Source: an uncultured Collinsella sp. (GTDB taxonomy: Bacteria > Actinomycetota > Coriobacteriia > Coriobacteriales > Coriobacteriaceae). From it: a stretch of 5,924 bases of DNA. The stretch spans positions 1-5,924 of the forward strand of contig CABUVB010000115.1 in assembly GCA_902494815.1 (NCBI GenBank). The letters are read 5' to 3'. A model generated the notes under the pieces. The model had not been told where the DNA came from. It saw only the letters and a program-made list of their open reading frames with translations, and did not search any database. This document shows positions 5,816-5,924 of this stretch, piece by piece (the first letter of the stretch is position 1; the number at the start of each line of letters is the position of its first letter). The position numbers and the translations under genes were made by a program.

Positions 5816-5860
5816 AGGGACGTTCCTTTTATGCCGGCACCTTGGGACACTCCTTTGCAT
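5807..5860. repeat. Two degenerate 27-bp tandem repeats upstream of the peptidase gene
   Basis: Units 5807-5833 and 5834-5860 agree at 19 of 27 positions, with the shared core CCGGCAC-N3-GGGAC-N2-TCCTTT. Read on the peptidase strand, each is AAAGGA-N2-GTCCC-N3-GTGCCGG, so each carries a ribosome-binding-site-like AAAGGA. TCCCAAG (5799-5805) is also the inverse complement of CTTGGGA (5841-5847). The repeats lie 42-95 bases upstream of the peptidase start and could be an operator-like pair or a recent local duplication. I see no convincing -35/-10 promoter for the gene in 5766-5924. Confidence 0.55.
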
Positions 5861-5874
5861 CCCGTGCGGCCCTC

Positions 5875-5892
5875 ATAAGTTGCGGTGAAATA
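5875..5892. repeat. Additional copy of the arm motif of the 4574-4665 element
   Basis: AGTTGCGGTGAAATA (5878-5892) repeats the left arm at 4586-4600 exactly over 15 bases. Including the preceding ATA, the 18 bases match the inverse complement of the right arm (4638-4655) at 17 positions. The sequence that follows differs, and no matching second arm is present before the window ends at 5924. A different small hairpin, TGTTT (5898-5902) with AAACA (5920-5924) enclosing GGC/GCC, follows. This may be the start of another element cut by the window edge, or an isolated arm. Confidence 0.65.
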
Positions 5893-5924
5893 CGGACTGT
5901 TTAGCGGCCTGAAGCCATAAAACA

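Noticed and set aside
4574..5892. CRISPR array or composite transposon made of the repeated arm motif
   Set aside because: Copies are not regularly spaced and there are no spacers, Cas genes or transposase. Only one full palindrome and one isolated arm are visible.
1..5924. tRNA or rRNA genes
   Set aside because: The intergenic hairpins do not form a cloverleaf with a T-loop GTTCRA motif, and no rRNA-like sequence is seen.

Overview
The window comes from a high-GC bacterium. Codon choice strongly favours C/G in third positions, all genes are preceded by AGGAG-type ribosome binding sites, and the intergenic regions carry many palindromes. The protein features suggest a Coriobacteriia-type actinomycete such as Collinsella: a ValRS with a Firmicutes-like 'SKGNGVDPMD' signature, a FolC with an actinobacterial-style GTNGKTS P-loop, and valS followed by folC. 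The taxon is an inference from memory of such sequences, not a search result.

Layout: 1-33 is the end of the valS leader. 34-2730 (+) is valS, valyl-tRNA synthetase, complete. 2731-3007 is a 277-base intergenic region. It holds a large nested palindrome (about 2741-2857) flanked by near-identical direct repeats, a second small hairpin, a weak promoter candidate, and a terminator-like hairpin with a T run (2956-2987) just upstream of the folC ribosome binding site. 3008-4351 (+) is folC, folylpolyglutamate/dihydrofolate synthase, complete. 4352-4676 is a 325-base convergent intergenic region filled almost entirely by two unrelated imperfect palindromes (4385-4544 and 4574-4665). 4677-5765 (-) is a complete M24-family Xaa-Pro peptidase. 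5766-5924 is its upstream region, with a degenerate 27-bp tandem repeat, a possible 11-codon leader ORF, and at the far edge another copy of the arm motif seen at 4586-4652.

The three proteins are ordinary housekeeping enzymes: tRNA charging with valine, folate polyglutamylation, and proline-peptide turnover. The valS-folC order is a known arrangement in Gram-positive bacteria, but the two are separated here by a terminator-like structure, so they need not be one operon. The peptidase is convergent with folC and probably an independent unit. Nothing in the coding part suggests a new system. The unusual content is the density of structured, repeat-like DNA in every intergenic gap: three different palindromic designs, one of which recurs on both sides of the peptidase gene. 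They look like short non-autonomous repeat families or structured RNA elements. No transposase, reverse transcriptase, CRISPR array, tRNA or rRNA is visible.
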